Of a DNA stretch of 64,000 bases, positions 13,560-27,360 are shown in pieces. This DNA comes from Megaleporinus macrocephalus (taxonomy: Eukaryota > Chordata > Actinopteri > Characiformes > Anostomidae), in assembly GCA_021613375.1 (NCBI GenBank), contig CM038726.1, positions 14,303,341-14,367,340 on the forward strand, in the 5' to 3' direction. How positions within the stretch are numbered: position 1 is the stretch's first letter; each line of letters opens with the position of its first letter. The translations under genes were made by a program, and so were the position numbers. The notes below the pieces were generated by a model. The model had not been told where the DNA came from, ran no database searches, and saw only the letters and a program-made list of their open reading frames with translations.

Positions 13560-13688
13560 GTGTGAAAATGTCATGATAGTCATCAAATAGAAATGCTCCA
13601 AAATAGTTTAAAAATTCTGGTTTTTGGCTTCTCCTTCAAAGTTGCCATTTTGCATATACTTGTTTTTCTGTGGACACTGACTATATGA
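13560..13688 (+). mobile_element. truncated copy of the foldback MITE family
   Basis: Contains AAATAGAAATGCTCCAAAAT, GGCTTCTCCTTCAAAGTTGC and CTTGTTTTTCTGTGGACACT, matching the + oriented copy at 63427-63659. It begins directly after the degenerate right flank of the 36-bp minisatellite. Confidence 0.6.
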
Positions 13689-15773
13689 TCAAGTAAGTGT
13701 AACAAACATTAAACAAATGATGGCCTTTAACTTTCTCAGTGCAGCAGCATGAGTTTCCATTTGAGGATCCATAGCAGTTCCTCCATATGCTTTTTCCTGC
13801 TGTGAGTCTGTGGATCATGCTTAAGTGGTTGCCCTATTCTCTGCCACACCAGGTAATGACTCCACCATGTGTGTAAAGTTTTTGTTTCCTTTTTTCCCCT
13901 TTTGAGGGAATGTCCCCTGTCCCACACACATACCCTTTGACCCCTGTTTCCTGACCACAATCTACAGCCTTGGATATGGGGGAATACTTTGGTCATGAAG
14001 GAAAATCTTTAGAAATATTTGACCCATATATCCTACTTCAACAATGAATGGAAACTACTAGGCAACAATTAATGATGTTTTTGACATAGTATTAATTGGT
14101 GGTTGCTCATGTTTATTTAACCTCAACAACATTAACATTTGGGTAAAACTGCTCATTTAAAATTTGTGTGTGTAAAAATGTTTTGGTTTTGTACTGCATT
14201 GTGATTTGAATGTAAACCCTTTGGTGGATATAGACATAGAGCATGATCATGGAAGATGAATCTGATTATCTAAAACTGGATATTTCAGTCTAATGGCAAG
14301 TCTAATGGCCTTAAAAGTGATTAAGCTAGTATTACACATGATCCCTCACTGCTACAGAATCTCATGTTTTATTTGAAACTAAAGTTTTTAAATAAAAAGT
14401 AATACAGGCTACCACTGATACTGCACTATCACTACCACGTTTAGTACATGTGCATGAACGTTGATATTCTGTGCCTCCATAGACAGATGGTTGGATGAAT
14501 GGATTTGTCTAAAGTAGATAATGTTAAATAATGACTTAAAACACATCGTTGCCATTAGTGTTATATATTTTTTAACCTGGAACATTTAGTACTTTACTTT
14601 GCACAGACCCAAAACAATAGACTAATTGAAAAGTTGTGTTGGTGTTCTGTAGTCAACGTCATACATATATTAGAATTCCCATGTCTAAGATTTGTTTAGT
14701 GTATGGCAGAATTGAATGGGACTTTGTGTCACACCCTGTGGTTAACAGACTGTTTCTAAACTCGATATATCTCGTCCTATGGGGGACAGTGGATGGGGAC
14801 AGACTGGTGGGTATCATTGTCCGCTGAGAGTCACTGTGAATTCTCTGATCCTTGTGACAAGGTCCTTAATTTATTTACTTGCCAGTAAAAACAGCTGTTA
14901 GGTGGAAGTTTTTTTTATTTTTCTTTATCAGAAGTGGCAGAAAACCAGAAAATGTGTAACCAGAAAATACACAGAAGCATTAATGACTAAACATAATATA
15001 GACTTTTTTCAGCATTTACTGTCCAGCCTTCATCCAACTTCCATTCTTTTCATGAGACTTGCTTTCTGTTTTCAAAGAGTTTTCAAAGAGTTTTACCAAA
15101 GTTCAGTCTTGTTGTTTGCTCTTTCAGCTTGGCTTAATTCAAGTAATCCTAAACACAGTGGCTCTGGGGTGGTTCTGAGAACATCAATGGCTTCTGTTTT
15201 TGATGTGCAATTTTATTCTTCATATGTCTTTTTCCTTTTCTGGATAAGATGCATCTCATAGAAAACATATCAGAAGCATTTCCTGAATTACTTCTATTTA
15301 ATATCCATTTAAGCTAAAAATGAAATAAATGAAGGGTGGGCTTTGTCTTTGGGTAGAGTGATGGGTGCTCTCATTTTCTTCAATGCTTCTTTTCTGCTCC
15401 AACTTATCCTCTTTTCTGTCCCACTTACATTTATATTATATGACCAGATGTCGGTTCTCACAGTGCTTCTCTCCAGTTGGGTATATTTTATTGACAGCAG
15501 GATTCCATGAGGTCAGATACTCCACCAGGCCGTTATCTGTCGGTTTCGGTTGCTGACTGCGTTTTACAGGTGTCAGCGTAAGCAGATGTTAGCGGGTTGG
15601 CAGAACTTGACCCGACAGAGGACCAGCTGTTATACGTTGACGTCCATTCAGGCTACAGCTGGACTTGTTTCCGTTTCAAGAACAGTTGTGACCTTAAACT
15701 GGGACTATAGAAAGTCATATAACCTTAGGATTGTTGAAAGAAAATATCTGATTTTTTTTTACATTTGTTTAAT

Positions 15774-15842
15774 GAAAGCATCATCATATGAAATGAAATG
15801 AAATGAAATGAAAGCATCAGCATATGATATGAAAGCATCAGC
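15774..15842. repeat. short tandem GAAAGCATCA / GAAAT repeats
   Basis: GAAAGCATCA occurs three times with CATATGA between, around a core of four AATGA steps. Confidence 0.8.
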
Positions 15843-15899
15843 AGGTTTTGTGCACTGTGTCGCATTTTATAATCACTGAACCAATAGCAACTGTTTAAA

Positions 15900-16116
15900 A
15901 TTCAGTTTAATTCACGTTTATCTGTATAGTACTTAAAACAGCAGTATCACAAAGCAGCTTCACAGAGGTTTGAAAACAGACAGTTACAACATATATGCCC
16001 CAGTGAGCAAGCCAGAGGCGACAGTGGCAAGGAAAACTCCCTCGGACTGGAGGAAGAAACCTTGGGAGGAACCAAGACTCTCAAGGGGAGACCCATCCTC
16101 CTCTGCTCAAACAGTA
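15900..16116. repeat. dispersed teleost repeat (GGAAGAAACCTTGGGAGGAA type)
   Basis: Contains CAAAGCAGCTTCACAGAG, CAGTGAGCAAGCCAGAGGCG, GGCAAGGAAAACTCCCTC, GAGGAAGAAACCTTGGGAGG and GACCCATCCTCCTCTG. This block recurs at high copy in fish genomes; its parent element is not identified here. Confidence 0.7.
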
Positions 16117-17580
16117 TTTACAGTTTAATAAACTAAATACCAAAGAGAAGCTGAAAGAATCTCTTTTTGAAGTCTGGATGGCAAAGCTTTAGAAACTGCA
16201 CTGGTAGAGGCAGAGACTTTATGAAAAGTGGGAGTGAACTGAAACAGTCCCATCCTATCTCAAAGCTGGCACATCTGGATGGCACAATGATGTAACTGAG
16301 GGTGTAGTAGTTGGCACAAATGGATAGGTGAGCTGGCTGGTGATGGGTGGGGAGGAGGTGGTCAGTCTTCCAACAGCGTTCAACAGGACGGGAGGACAGT
16401 CATTATCTCAGGAAGAGTAAAGAGAGGAAATTAGTTCTGCTCAGAAGTATGACTGTAGAGAATATAAAAGAAATAAATGTGAAAGAAATAAACGACTTCC
16501 AGTAACATCTATTGAAAGTAGCATTTTTTTTCTTTTCTTGTAAAGTTACTTTTTTGTTATTTTTTTTTTCTTACAGCAACAATATATTGTAATGTCTTTG
16601 TCTTTATCCACATTTCTTAGTTAGTTTGTGTTTTGCTGTTAACTGTTTTAGAAGATGACTAGCAGGTTTTAACTATTATTTAACTAGATAAACTATTATT
16701 CTACTAAATATTTATTTTGGATTAAGAAGTAAAGTTTGAGTAACACCCCCCCAACCCCCCACCCCCTTAAGAGCAGTTAACATTTATTCTGCTAAATAAT
16801 TTCTGTGCGTGAGTTTAGTATGTATGGGATGATAATGCATAAACCAACACACAGTTCAGTAACATTGTAATCTTGGCGCTGCGTTCACCAGGCTATCCTC
16901 TCTGCACAGTTCAGAGGATTTTTACGTCTACCTTGGATATGGTATTGGGCTTACCTAGAAAAAAGATGTTTAATAAAATAAAATGATCGAAATAATAATA
17001 ATCAGACTTAAAGTGCCTATTGGAATTGAAGGAAAACAGCCGAGTGCAGTATGTTTCAGGTTTTGTGTGACAGGTCAGTTTAATAGTAGCACATATTCAG
17101 TTACAGCGCTCTGCAGAATGAACCCCCACATGTCTGACAGATCAGTATTGCTGAATGTCGACCTTTGCTTTTGCGGGTTGTAGGAAGTCCTCTTTCAGTG
17201 CTCTCATTTCTCATTCATGCCCTGTGGCTGTAGCAAGTAGTCAGTAATGCGCAGTTGTCGGCGAGGTGTAAGCTGAGCTGTAGTTTGCAGGCTCCAGATT
17301 TAATAAAGTGTTTAGCTGTAATACCAGCAACACACACGTTTCTGGCTGTACGGCTGGGACAGAAATGTGCAGGACATTCAAATGCTGTTGGGCCAAAAAG
17401 GGAGCAGTAGGTTAATCACACTGTGCTCTGACTGGTCAGCTCACTCACTGTGTTCTGAATATGCCAGAGCTGCATCCTGCTGCAAATTCTGCCCCTACAG
17501 CACTGTGGCTACTTATGCAGTGGTGTCGGTTCTGAATTATCAGTTTGAGCCCAGTCCTGAAATTCAGTTAAAAAAAAATG

Positions 17581-17812
17581 TTGGTAGACCTGATTGACCT
17601 TCGCCAGCTAGACTGGAGCAGGAGGTTTCAGGAGCAGGAGTAAGAAAGTTTAACTTTTTTATCATTCTGTGCATTGTGTGAAGGGGTGCCAAGCTTCCTG
17701 CAAGGCAGGCAATAAGGATTGTGTTACAAGATGATGTCACCTTATAAAAGAGGAAAAGGATTTCTGTGCAAGAGAATTTTACTCCTTTGGCGTGTGCTTT
17801 GGGCTTTTAAAC
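17581..17812 (+). repeat. dispersed repeat, family P, copy 1
   Basis: Pairs with 27938-28180 in the same orientation. Shared words in order are TTGGTAGACC, AGCTAGA/GAAGCTAGAG, CAGGAGKTTTCAG, CCAAGCTT, GATTGTGTTACA(A/G)GATGATGTCAC and GAGAAAAGG / GAGGAAAAGG. No known family assigned. Confidence 0.75.
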
Positions 17813-19002
17813 TTTGTAGATTGTTTGCATATGTTTTCCTCAACAGAAAACGAACAGAATATGTCTATGTGTAATGTAGATACAAGCCTGTCAATACAGA
17901 CTGTAAATAAAATGTAAATGTATATCACTGTGATTACATTTGAATAGTAGAATGACAGTGATAAGTATTAACATGTGTTACTATTAACACAGTGAATGAA
18001 ACATTAGATGCCCTGTAGATGCCCAATCTCTGCTAGAATATATGCACCCCCATCAATTTCTCCCTGTCTGATTGCAGTCTGCTTCTTTGTGTATGTTTTG
18101 ACTGTGAACTTGGCTACCGTTGGCCAAACTGCACCCCTACCCCCACCCCCTTTTAACAGCCGACACTCAAGCATGTTGAAGATTGTTTTACCATGGGCTC
18201 CCTTTTCTCCAAGGTTCAGAACCCGCCACCATCCCAACCCCCGTCCCACCACCCTCAGTTTTCCCTTCCTTTTGCAGCTTTTCTTTTCTTTTCCATGAGC
18301 CTATCATGCATACGTTTTTTTTCTCTCAACAGTTCCTCAGTCTGGAGGGATGAAATATTTGCAGCCATAACAGCCTTTAGACGAGCTAGAAGCTAGGAGC
18401 ATATCATAAACTTCACACTACTAGCTCTGTGTACACCCCCAATCTCATAGCCATCTGATTTACCCGGTGCAAAACTCAAGGGTTGGTAACCTGAAATAAC
18501 TGTAGCCCATTTACATGGCCTGGGCTTCTGCGCTCAACCTGAAAACACACAGGTATCCCTTTCTTCTCCCTAATGGTGCGAAAGCCATCCAAGCATGATG
18601 TCAACTCATTAGCCTGCATCAGCCTAAACAATCTGGTCATTATTCTCAATATAACAGGTCTGCCTGGACATTGCTGTCATTCATCTTTCTGGGGACATTA
18701 AAGAGACCTAACTAGGCCACAGGCTTCTACCATTAGGCCTTTAAAAGAGAATATAATTGCCTGGAGTCAACTGCTCACTGGACTCAACATGCCAGTTTAA
18801 TGCGTAGCATGTGGGAAATTCAAGATAAGTTGTTTCGTTTTGAACTTTGTGATATGCCTGGATCTGGCTGATTCATCAAGAGTGACAAGAGTAGCTTTGG
18901 GCAGACATAATGTTGTAGCGTCCACCGCTATTAAAAGACGTGGTGCTATATGAGTTTTGCAGACCCCATGGCTCACCTGACGTGCCAAGTGTAAGTGTGT
19001 GC

Positions 19003-19056
<54 letters not shown>

Positions 19057-22000
19057 ACTGAAATATAATAACATAAAGGAATATACAGAACATATACACA
19101 ATACATATCTCAGCCACAACACAAACATTTCTTGAGCATGCTAGGAAATTTTAGCTTTAGTGGGTACTTTTGATTATTCCAGACCCGTGTTATATTTTTC
19201 AGTAGGTCTGTGCATGGATATGCCATTTGGCTAATAAAACAATCAGCCAGTATTAAGTTATTTATTGGTGTTACAAAGACATAGACTGTGATTCCCTGCA
19301 TATGGTATTAGTGTTACTCTGAAGTAATTTATTTTATGTTGTAATTAGAAGACACCTGAGTGGTTTGGTGAGTGTCTGTAGGTAAAGTGAAAGGCATCAT
19401 AAGTCACAAAAAAGTGTTTGTATTGCTTTTAATATTTCTAATTTCCATGTAAAACAAAAAACACTAAAATAGTTTAATATGCTTACAAGGACACTAAAAA
19501 GTGAAAGCAGTGTGTGATACTCAATCTGTCATTGTATCTAACAACACTTGCTTGATGTCAAACAGTACTGCTACCTAGGAGAGAGGAGCTTGGTGGCATT
19601 AACTTTGCTAGCATGATTACAGCTCTGCGTACCGCAGAACATGCGCATTGTGGCTAACTGCACCACTGAGAAAGTTTAGATGATAATAAGAAACTCAAGG
19701 GTGAAATGAAACCTACTCAGTGGTGTTTGGATCTGTATCCAGATAGCAAACACCCGGCTCACTATATGCCATTGCTGGTCGCTCTTTCGACCTCTCAGAT
19801 TATTGCCCTAAAATTAAACATTGTTGAAAGCGATCACCAGCTTTGCCATCAGCTGGACAACAGTTGCCTGCTATCCTCTTGCTTTCAGGATATCCTGCTA
19901 GCTAAGCCAATGTTAGATTAGCAAGTAGGATATAGATTAATGCAGTACCATCACAATACAGTTTTGATTCGGACTAAGTCAGTTAAACTCATATAAACAT
20001 AAAAACAAAGTTTTTAATGTTTGAAGGTGAAATTTGGTATTGGAATGACATGAATCATACCTGTTGGTGTATGGATCTGGAGCATGTTAGCTAAGCTTAC
20101 AATGTCACACACCACAGTACAACCTCAGTTTCAGCGAACTGCTGCTAAAAGGAAATATTTTAAATAATAAAGACGTTAAGCTGAGAGCGCAAAAAAATGA
20201 GTGGTGTTGGACTGACAGGAAGTGGAAATGGAGGAGTGGAAGTCTGTGGTCTGTAGTTCTTGGCCATCATTGAGCCACTTCCTTTGATTTTTCTGCTCAA
20301 AGAAAAATGAGGTGAAGCATCTGTCTTACAAAGATGAAAGTACATTTTCTACTGATGTCACCATCAATATTATGTTGATTTTGCATTTGCATATTTGTAA
20401 ATATGTATAACAAGGTATGAAAAACGCTCTTTGTCTGTGTAAATGACTGTTTCGGGCATTACAGGGTGACTGGCAGTGCACAGAAATCCTAGTTTTTTTC
20501 CCCCAACTCAAAGTAATGCTACTTTCCATTTTAACACAAAATCTCACATAGCGCCTCTTTCAATGCATCAATATACCAACCACCATTATACCTTCCAAAC
20601 CTAGACCATACGCCATGACCCGTGTTGCTATGCCAACATGCACACAAACACACATAAATTTACCAGAATGAAGGTCTAGCCACCATCCTTCCATCACCTC
20701 CTAAACTTTATTTTCTCCAAGCAGCCATAATACTTGGTCTGTCTGCTCTGACTTATCACCATTGCAGGCAGTGTTGTTAACCAGCAGTGGACCCTGAAAC
20801 AGCCACAGCCCCCAGCGCTGACATAAGCACCCACTAAAGGGCTAACGAGCTGACACACCTGGCATTTAGGAAAACAGTGGAGGAGATAAGGCACTGTGTA
20901 GTGTGGAAATTTAATGGAGCGTTACCTAGTAAAGCTGAGTGGGTCAACAAGTTTCTATGACTCCCAGTGAAAGTTGAGAGGAAAAGGACAAGAGGGTGTA
21001 AACATGATTTGCAGGTATGCAGTGGTCGTGACTCTCTCACCTGGGCCTGGTTTCTCAAAACCGTAGGAGTTTTAGTTAGATGCAGTTAGAAGCCATAGCG
21101 TTTGTTGGTAATTTTTAAAAATGCAATATGTAAATGAGATGTGAGTGTGTGAGGAACCTTCTTATACAGGTTGCTGTGACATTCACAGAAATATTTATTC
21201 ATGTGCATTGTCCCTGTAGATCTGAGCTGAATAACGTCAAGGAATTGGACTTTAATGTGGGTTTGGACCCACACGGTGGTTCCTCAAGTGAGACTAGAAA
21301 ATATGAATGTCAGCCAAGCTTTTCTAACATGCCAGTTCCACAGCTGAAATCCCTGGATTTTCTTTAAGTGGATTATCCCACGAATTTATCATAAAAGATT
21401 TAAAGTGGTGTTAAATCTATAAGCAGTGGTTGAACTGAAAGAGTTTAAGTTGTCACTGAGTATCTACGCACATGCTGATGTTTTGTGTCTTTTATTGTGG
21501 CGGTCTGGACGCAAGTAGTAGCGATCAGAGCGTTATTGTGTTGGGGCGTGATGTGATGCATTGCAACAGGCCCTCTGCTTAGCATCATAAACTCTCACAG
21601 CTGTCAGCTGGGATTACGCCATCTCCGCCACTATGCCAAATGACATGCTCTGTCCTCACTCAGCTCTCTCTCGATCGCCTGGATTAGCTCTGCCAGCTGC
21701 AGGTTCACGTTACCTTGCAAGGATTTGTAAACCCTCTGGACCACCCTGAACTTACATCTGACAGCTCAGAGGGATATGACAAATTCACTGCCGGAAAAGT
21801 CAATGAGATATTTGGAACATTGTTGCTTGGTTTTTGTCCCTTTTCAGCATTTCTCCAAAAACATTAGAAGAGACATTATACAGATAGCAGTTCTATAGAG
21901 GAAGTTACAGGAAGGTTTTCATCGACAGACGTTTCTGCTGAAGAGAAACTGGTGATGAAAAGCTGCTGGTGATACCTGCAGTTCTCACCATGTGACTTTA

Positions 22001-22506
22001 TTCCAGTGTAGATTTTTACATTATGTCCTGATGATAGGTTGATTTGCTTGTGAGTATATATGATGGATATGTTCCAATGTTTAAACATAGATATTTGCTT
22101 AGCAGTGGCTAGACAGGTCACAAACTTTAGGAAAAACCTCTTTGGTACTGCTAATTTCTTCTACCATCTCTGTTGTTTTACTATTGACTTAGAAGTAAGT
22201 GCTCCTCTCTTCATCTCTTCAAGTGTGGACTTGCTTAGTTACCAAGATTCCTAATTACTAAATTCTTCATTGTCCAAGTTTCTGCTGGGCGTTGTGTAAC
22301 TCTTTTGTTCCAGAACTTATGAGAACCTTAGTAATGCTAGTGTATTTGCACAGTTTAAATGTAAACATGATTCTATTGAAAATTAAGTGACATTTAAGCA
22401 TTTTTTTTTTATTTGCTGTCATAGTTAACTGATGAGAGTCATTCTGATGTCATTATATCAGTGTGACATACACGGTGAGGTACATAGTCAGTGTGAGTCT
22501 ACCAAA
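17813..22506. other. non-coding stretch
   Basis: Apart from the (TA)n at 19005, nothing recognised. The short open frames on both strands show no homology that I can see. Confidence 0.6.
19005..19052. repeat. (TA)n microsatellite
   Basis: Alternating TA run preceded by GTGTGTGCGTGTG; possibly derived from a TG/TA compound repeat. Confidence 0.97.
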
Positions 22507-22672
22507 GGTGTCCAATGAAAAACCAGTATAGTAACTGACTCCAAGCTATTTTGAAGCATTTCAATCATGGTGAAATTGTCTCACAATGTAAATGGCAGCT
22601 GTGGTGTTTAATTGATGTAGAAAAATAGAAATCCACAAAAATGGAGATGTTTTTTATTGGACAGCGGCGATA
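22507..22672 (-). mobile_element. copy of the foldback MITE family
   Basis: It runs from TGTCCAATGAAAAACC to ATTGGACAGCGGCGATAT, with ATTGTCTCACAATGTAAATG, GGCAGCT and a GATGTAGAAAAATAGAAATC block between them. It lies about 150 bp left of the Tc1 relic at 22827. Confidence 0.65.
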
Positions 22673-22826
22673 TTTTAATACACAAATGCACTGAATTTAA
22701 CAAATTGGGAGAAAGTAAAACATGATGTAAAATGAAATGTGTCCGGTGCCAAAATTATAGCACATGCTATACAAACTCCTCTTTTAATAAAAAAGGTGGA
22801 ACATTTGATAAAAGGCAAGGAAAACA

Positions 22827-23878
22827 AGAATCTGTGATTTGTTAATTCTGTTGTACATTTATTTAACTGACAAACACAATAAAAAGACTTCTTGTTTTTG
22901 TTTGGTTTTGATTCTATATTTTTAAATTTAAAGAAATGTTAAATGTGATGCCTAGACACTCAGAAAAAAAGAGGGAAATGTTTATAGAGTATTCAAGTTA
23001 CACTGTCTTGATATATTACATAATAAGCAAGTAAATTGGAAACAGGTAAGGGATTCATGACTGGGTATTGAAAGAGCATCCACCAAAGGCTCAGTCATTG
23101 CAAGCAATGATATATCATCGCTCACCACTGTATTAAAAAATACTGTGAAAAGATTCAGGAAATTCAGAGAAATCTCAAGCCATGACCTTTGAGCCCTCAG
23201 ACAGATTTGTATGAAAAAACATCATGCTATTTTGTTAAATGTCACCACATGGACTTCTGAGTGCTACATAAAACTGTTGTCACTTAGCATAGTCCACCGC
23301 CGCATCAAGAATTTAGCTTGAAACTTCCATTGCGTAGAAAGCCATCAGTGCTGTGCAGAAAAGCCTTGGAGTTCTCTGTGCCTGAGTTCATGGTTTGAAA
23401 TACGGTGGAAATGTGTGCTGTGGTCAGATGAGTCCATGAGGGTGACTTACATATGTGTGAAGGCACCATAGACTCTGAGGCATATATTGGGATTTTCAAA
23501 GACATATGCTGCCATAGAGGTGACATCATTTCCTGGAAAGTACATACTTATTTAAGTAATGTGCTATGACAGCGTATATTTGTAGACACACCGTGTATCT
23601 GCTTGACTGGCCTGCCTACAGTCCAAATCTGTCTCCCATTGAAAATGTGTGACGCTTAACAAAGAGGAGAATTGGGGCAATGACGACCAAAGATGGATAT
23701 CTGAAGTCAAGCAAGAACGGCAAAAATTCCACTTACAAAATTGAAACAATTTGTATACTCAGTTCACGATCAAATTTAAGATGTGTTTTATTCAGTCAAA
23801 TAAAAACATTGGAAATATTTTCTTTGTACTTATTGTGTCAGTTAAATTAAATTCAATTAAAAACAAATTACAGATTCT
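22827..23878 (+). mobile_element. Tc1/mariner relic with both ends, internally deleted
   Basis: The left end (22827 onward, AGAATCTGTGATTTGTT) and right end (to 23878, rc AGAATCTGTAATTTGTT) form inverted repeats that stay similar for roughly 55-60 bp, including TTTAACTGAC. Transposase fragments on the + strand are LWSDES (23417-23434, first catalytic Asp), then GDLHMCEGT and EAYIGIF, and DWPAYSPNLSPIENV (about 23604-23648) holding the catalytic Glu. The segment with the second Asp is missing between about 23545 and 23575, and more is missing right after LWSDES. This is a decayed member of a Tc1-like family very common in teleosts. Confidence 0.88.
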
Positions 23879-26159
23879 AAAATATTAACCATAGCAGATG
23901 AATTAGTAAGAATTATGGTATGTTTCAGTTTGTTCCCAGTCAACGTTATGTTAATGTATTTCCACTTAGAAAATCAACAAACTGTGTACTTTACTCCAGG
24001 ATATTCATGTTGTGGTAATTAGCTGGCCACATTTACAATAAAGGAGTAAATAGAATATTAAACTAAGATGTTTTTGTGAAGTTATGGCTGATTATTGTAA
24101 AGGCCCCATTTTGATGTACACTTCCAATGCAATTTATGTAAATTATATAAACCCAAAAAATACTTTTGTCTTATTTTCCATTGGATTGACTCTACCGAAA
24201 CCATATGACATCATCACAATGCGACAGCAGTGGCCCACATGTAGAGGAATTTTGCCTATAAACGTTCCCACTTGGTTTATATGTCATATATAATTAGTTT
24301 AACATGTACACTGTTTTAAGGCTTAACAGTCCAGGTTTCCTTTAAATATATGTGTGTGTTTCGTAATTTGACCCTCTCTGTGATTTATTCTGCTTTGTCA
24401 TTTTGCTCTCATCTTGCTCACTGCCCTCTCCATTCTCTGCATCAGCCCAGGCTGGGTTAGATCAATGTTTTCTCTGGGAGTCTAAGCTCACATAAATACC
24501 ATAGGTGTCTGGAATGGTCTTCAGACTGCAGCCATTTAGCACAGCGCTTGGCAACACTCATGTCCGACCAGTCCAGTCATGTCACCCCTGGCTCCAGCCT
24601 CACTTTCTAGACATAAACCTGTGCTCATTTGTCATCATCATGGGAGCCATGTCTAGTCTTGGGCAGTTTTGTTTATTGGTGTAATTTATGTCAAGTTGTA
24701 GGTGGGTGCCAGGTCTTGTCTGCACCTAATTGGACTGTTTTTGTGCCCATTGTGTTAGAAAGATGATGAGGAAAACAGGGGTGTGAACCTCAGTGCGGCA
24801 GAAGAACGGCTCAGGATGCCTTAATGGTTTTTGCGCAGTTCAGCTACACTTCTTTGACACTAAAACAATGTGAAAGCCCATGATGGGATGCATATGTGAA
24901 CAAGTAGACAACAATAATTAAATTCCTGTATTTTTGCTTTTTGTACTCTTCATGGCCCCTGGTTGTGTCATTAATCTCACCGCCCACTCAGACTGCTCTC
25001 CGCAGCCCACAACAGCATTTTTAGGCACTACCCTCTGTCCCTCTCCATGGCCCATGGCAGTGCTGTCGTTCTTGTCACTCCCCTTAGCCCAAAGTGGCTA
25101 AACCATGTACACTTACTAGGCTATTTCTTATGTAAGGGGACGAGTACACAACTCCTTCTCTTCGGATTTCACTCTTAACTTATTCAGAGCTGAACATGTC
25201 ACTAAACTTGCCCACCATAAAAGGGCCAAGTTGGACGATTCACCTTCATTCAGTTCTTGTTTCACTTGAGGGATATTCCAATATGTAGGTCTACTACTGC
25301 TGCTGTTGAATGTGGTGGCTCATATATCCTAGGCTAGTAAAAAGTCAAAGCAGATTAGTGGATATTGCCCACCTATAACAGTCTTCTCTGAGGACCATTA
25401 CTGAAGTTTACCTTAGTTGTGTAGTTGTGCTTTGTGTTAAAGTGACTGGACCAAATCAGTCATTGTGATAAAAATGTGAGATGGCATGTTGATGTAATGT
25501 TTTACCGTGGTGGACTGAAAAGTCATTTGTCTCTTGGCATCTACTGTGTTAGAAATGAAGTGCTGCGTCATCAGGCTCTCCTCTCTGGGCTTTTCAACAC
25601 CAGCGCTTGTTAAGTCGGTTCATGCACAGAAACAGGATTTTTGTGAATGATTTACAGTCTACTGAAGGGGATTCAAGCCGAGAGACGTTAGCAAAGAGAA
25701 CAGTATGCTGTTGCGTCTATGAAAGAGGTGTTGTTTTGGGGAGAGAGTGTTGAGTCAGACCAAACACACACATCAAACATTAAAATGTGCTGAATGATGA
25801 TGTGGCAGGGCAGGGCCACTAACCCATTTAGGAACATGTAACTTAGGAGCCAGTATTGTACAGGAGCTGTCCCTTCAACTTTTTTGAATTACTTTAATCC
25901 CAGATCACTGATGTATGCTTTCTAATTTATGGTATTGCAGTACTTTCTTTTACTTATTATAGTAATCATAATGCTTAATCATAAGTCATAAGGCCTTAAA
26001 AAGTTACAGTGATTATGGCCATTACTACAATTGTGCCTACAAGTCCCCTAATTGCTGTAATGAGTGACTTAGTACTTAAATGACTTGGTTAATAAAATGC
26101 ACTTAACATACAGTATATTAATGTTCAAGAAATAATTGAATGTTGTCTAGTAACATAAC

Positions 26160-26540
26160 TATAAAAGACTCTTCCATGAAGAACAAATTCTTTTAGCCAC
26201 ATATACCAAGCCTCAACCATACATGTCACTTGTCAGTATTCTCCACTAGCCTTATATATGTTTAGCTAACTACACCTAAACATCTTTTTTAATCTACAAA
26301 ATAATCCCATACCAACTATCCCATTAGGCAGACCTTCAAAATAATGCATCTCCAAATTCTATACAATTCTATATAATACAATTTAATAATTTTCAAAAAT
26401 ATTCCAATAGTTCTTACTTCCCAGAACTAAAATAATCCTAATTGTTCTCTAAAATTATCTCATACTTCTGTAGTCTAAACAAAGCTTTTAAATAATTCCT
26501 ATCTTTCAAATAATACCATTGTTATACAAAAAATGTTCTA
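26160..26540 (+). other. G-depleted stretch
   Basis: On the + strand G is very rare (for example one G in 26341-26400 and three in each of 26281-26340, 26401-26460 and 26461-26520) while C remains common. A second, milder G-poor stretch is at 28190-28440. No gene or repeat family recognised. Confidence 0.75.
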
Positions 26541-27159
26541 TTAATTAGACGTAAACACAGTTTTAGTAAAGGGTACCTATAATGCTAATTATAAGTCTTA
26601 AGATTTTTTGTTGTTGACTAGAATGGATTTACATACTTCAGTTTTCCCAGAACACACAATTTTTCTCACACTGTACATCTTTTCTTACCCTTAATCTGAA
26701 ACGCTCTATTTGAGCTTCGCCTCCCTACAAACCCAGCATGCTCTGAGTAGTCAGCTAGCCCACTTTATTCTGATTGGTCAACCAGAGTACCATCCTGCTA
26801 AAACTTCCACTCTCACAATGCTGTGTAGGGCTGCGTGAGAAAACCGTAACAATGATTACCGCCATATAACTTTCCTCGGTAGAAATCTAACAAATATATG
26901 ATAAATGTTTTGCGAACAGAAGAGGCACTTTAAATTTTTTCGAAATGGTTCAGTGACTGTCAGTCAGTCCTACAACCCAATTTGAGTGGCAAGATAAGTG
27001 CCATGTAACTGTACTGATCTACTGATCTACTGCACTGATCCTAGTAGTTAAATCACTTCTGCTCCATACAACTACAGCTAAAGTGCTCTGTGTGCATTAG
27101 TGCTTTCCTAAGTAGCAAAAGCGTAATGAGGAAGTAGAATTACAATTTAGAACCATTTG

Positions 27160-27360
27160 CCACTTGTGTTTCCCCACCCATGTATACACTTACTAGTGAA
27201 CATACACTCTAGGGGGAAGTGAGTACACTTGCCCGGAGCGGTGGACAGCCTTATCCACAGTGTCTGGGAAGCTGTTGGGAGGTTAGGTGCCTCGCTCAAG
27301 GGCACGTAATCCCTAACCTTCAGCCCACGACTGCCTCTAGGTTCACAGCAATAGTTACAG
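27160..27360. repeat. dispersed teleost repeat (CTCGCTCAAGGGCAC type)
   Basis: Contains GTGAACATACACTCTAGGGG, GAGTACACTTGCCCGGAGCG, GGTTAGGTGCCTCGCTCAAG and GGCAC. Similar blocks are abundant in fish. No tRNA-like promoter boxes were clearly seen. Confidence 0.6.

Larger units (their letters stand above)
13689..17580. other. non-coding stretch
   Basis: Contains the short tandem at 15774 and the dispersed repeat at 15900. 16740-16770 has C runs (CCCCCCCAACCCCCCACCCCC type). No recognised gene. Confidence 0.6.
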
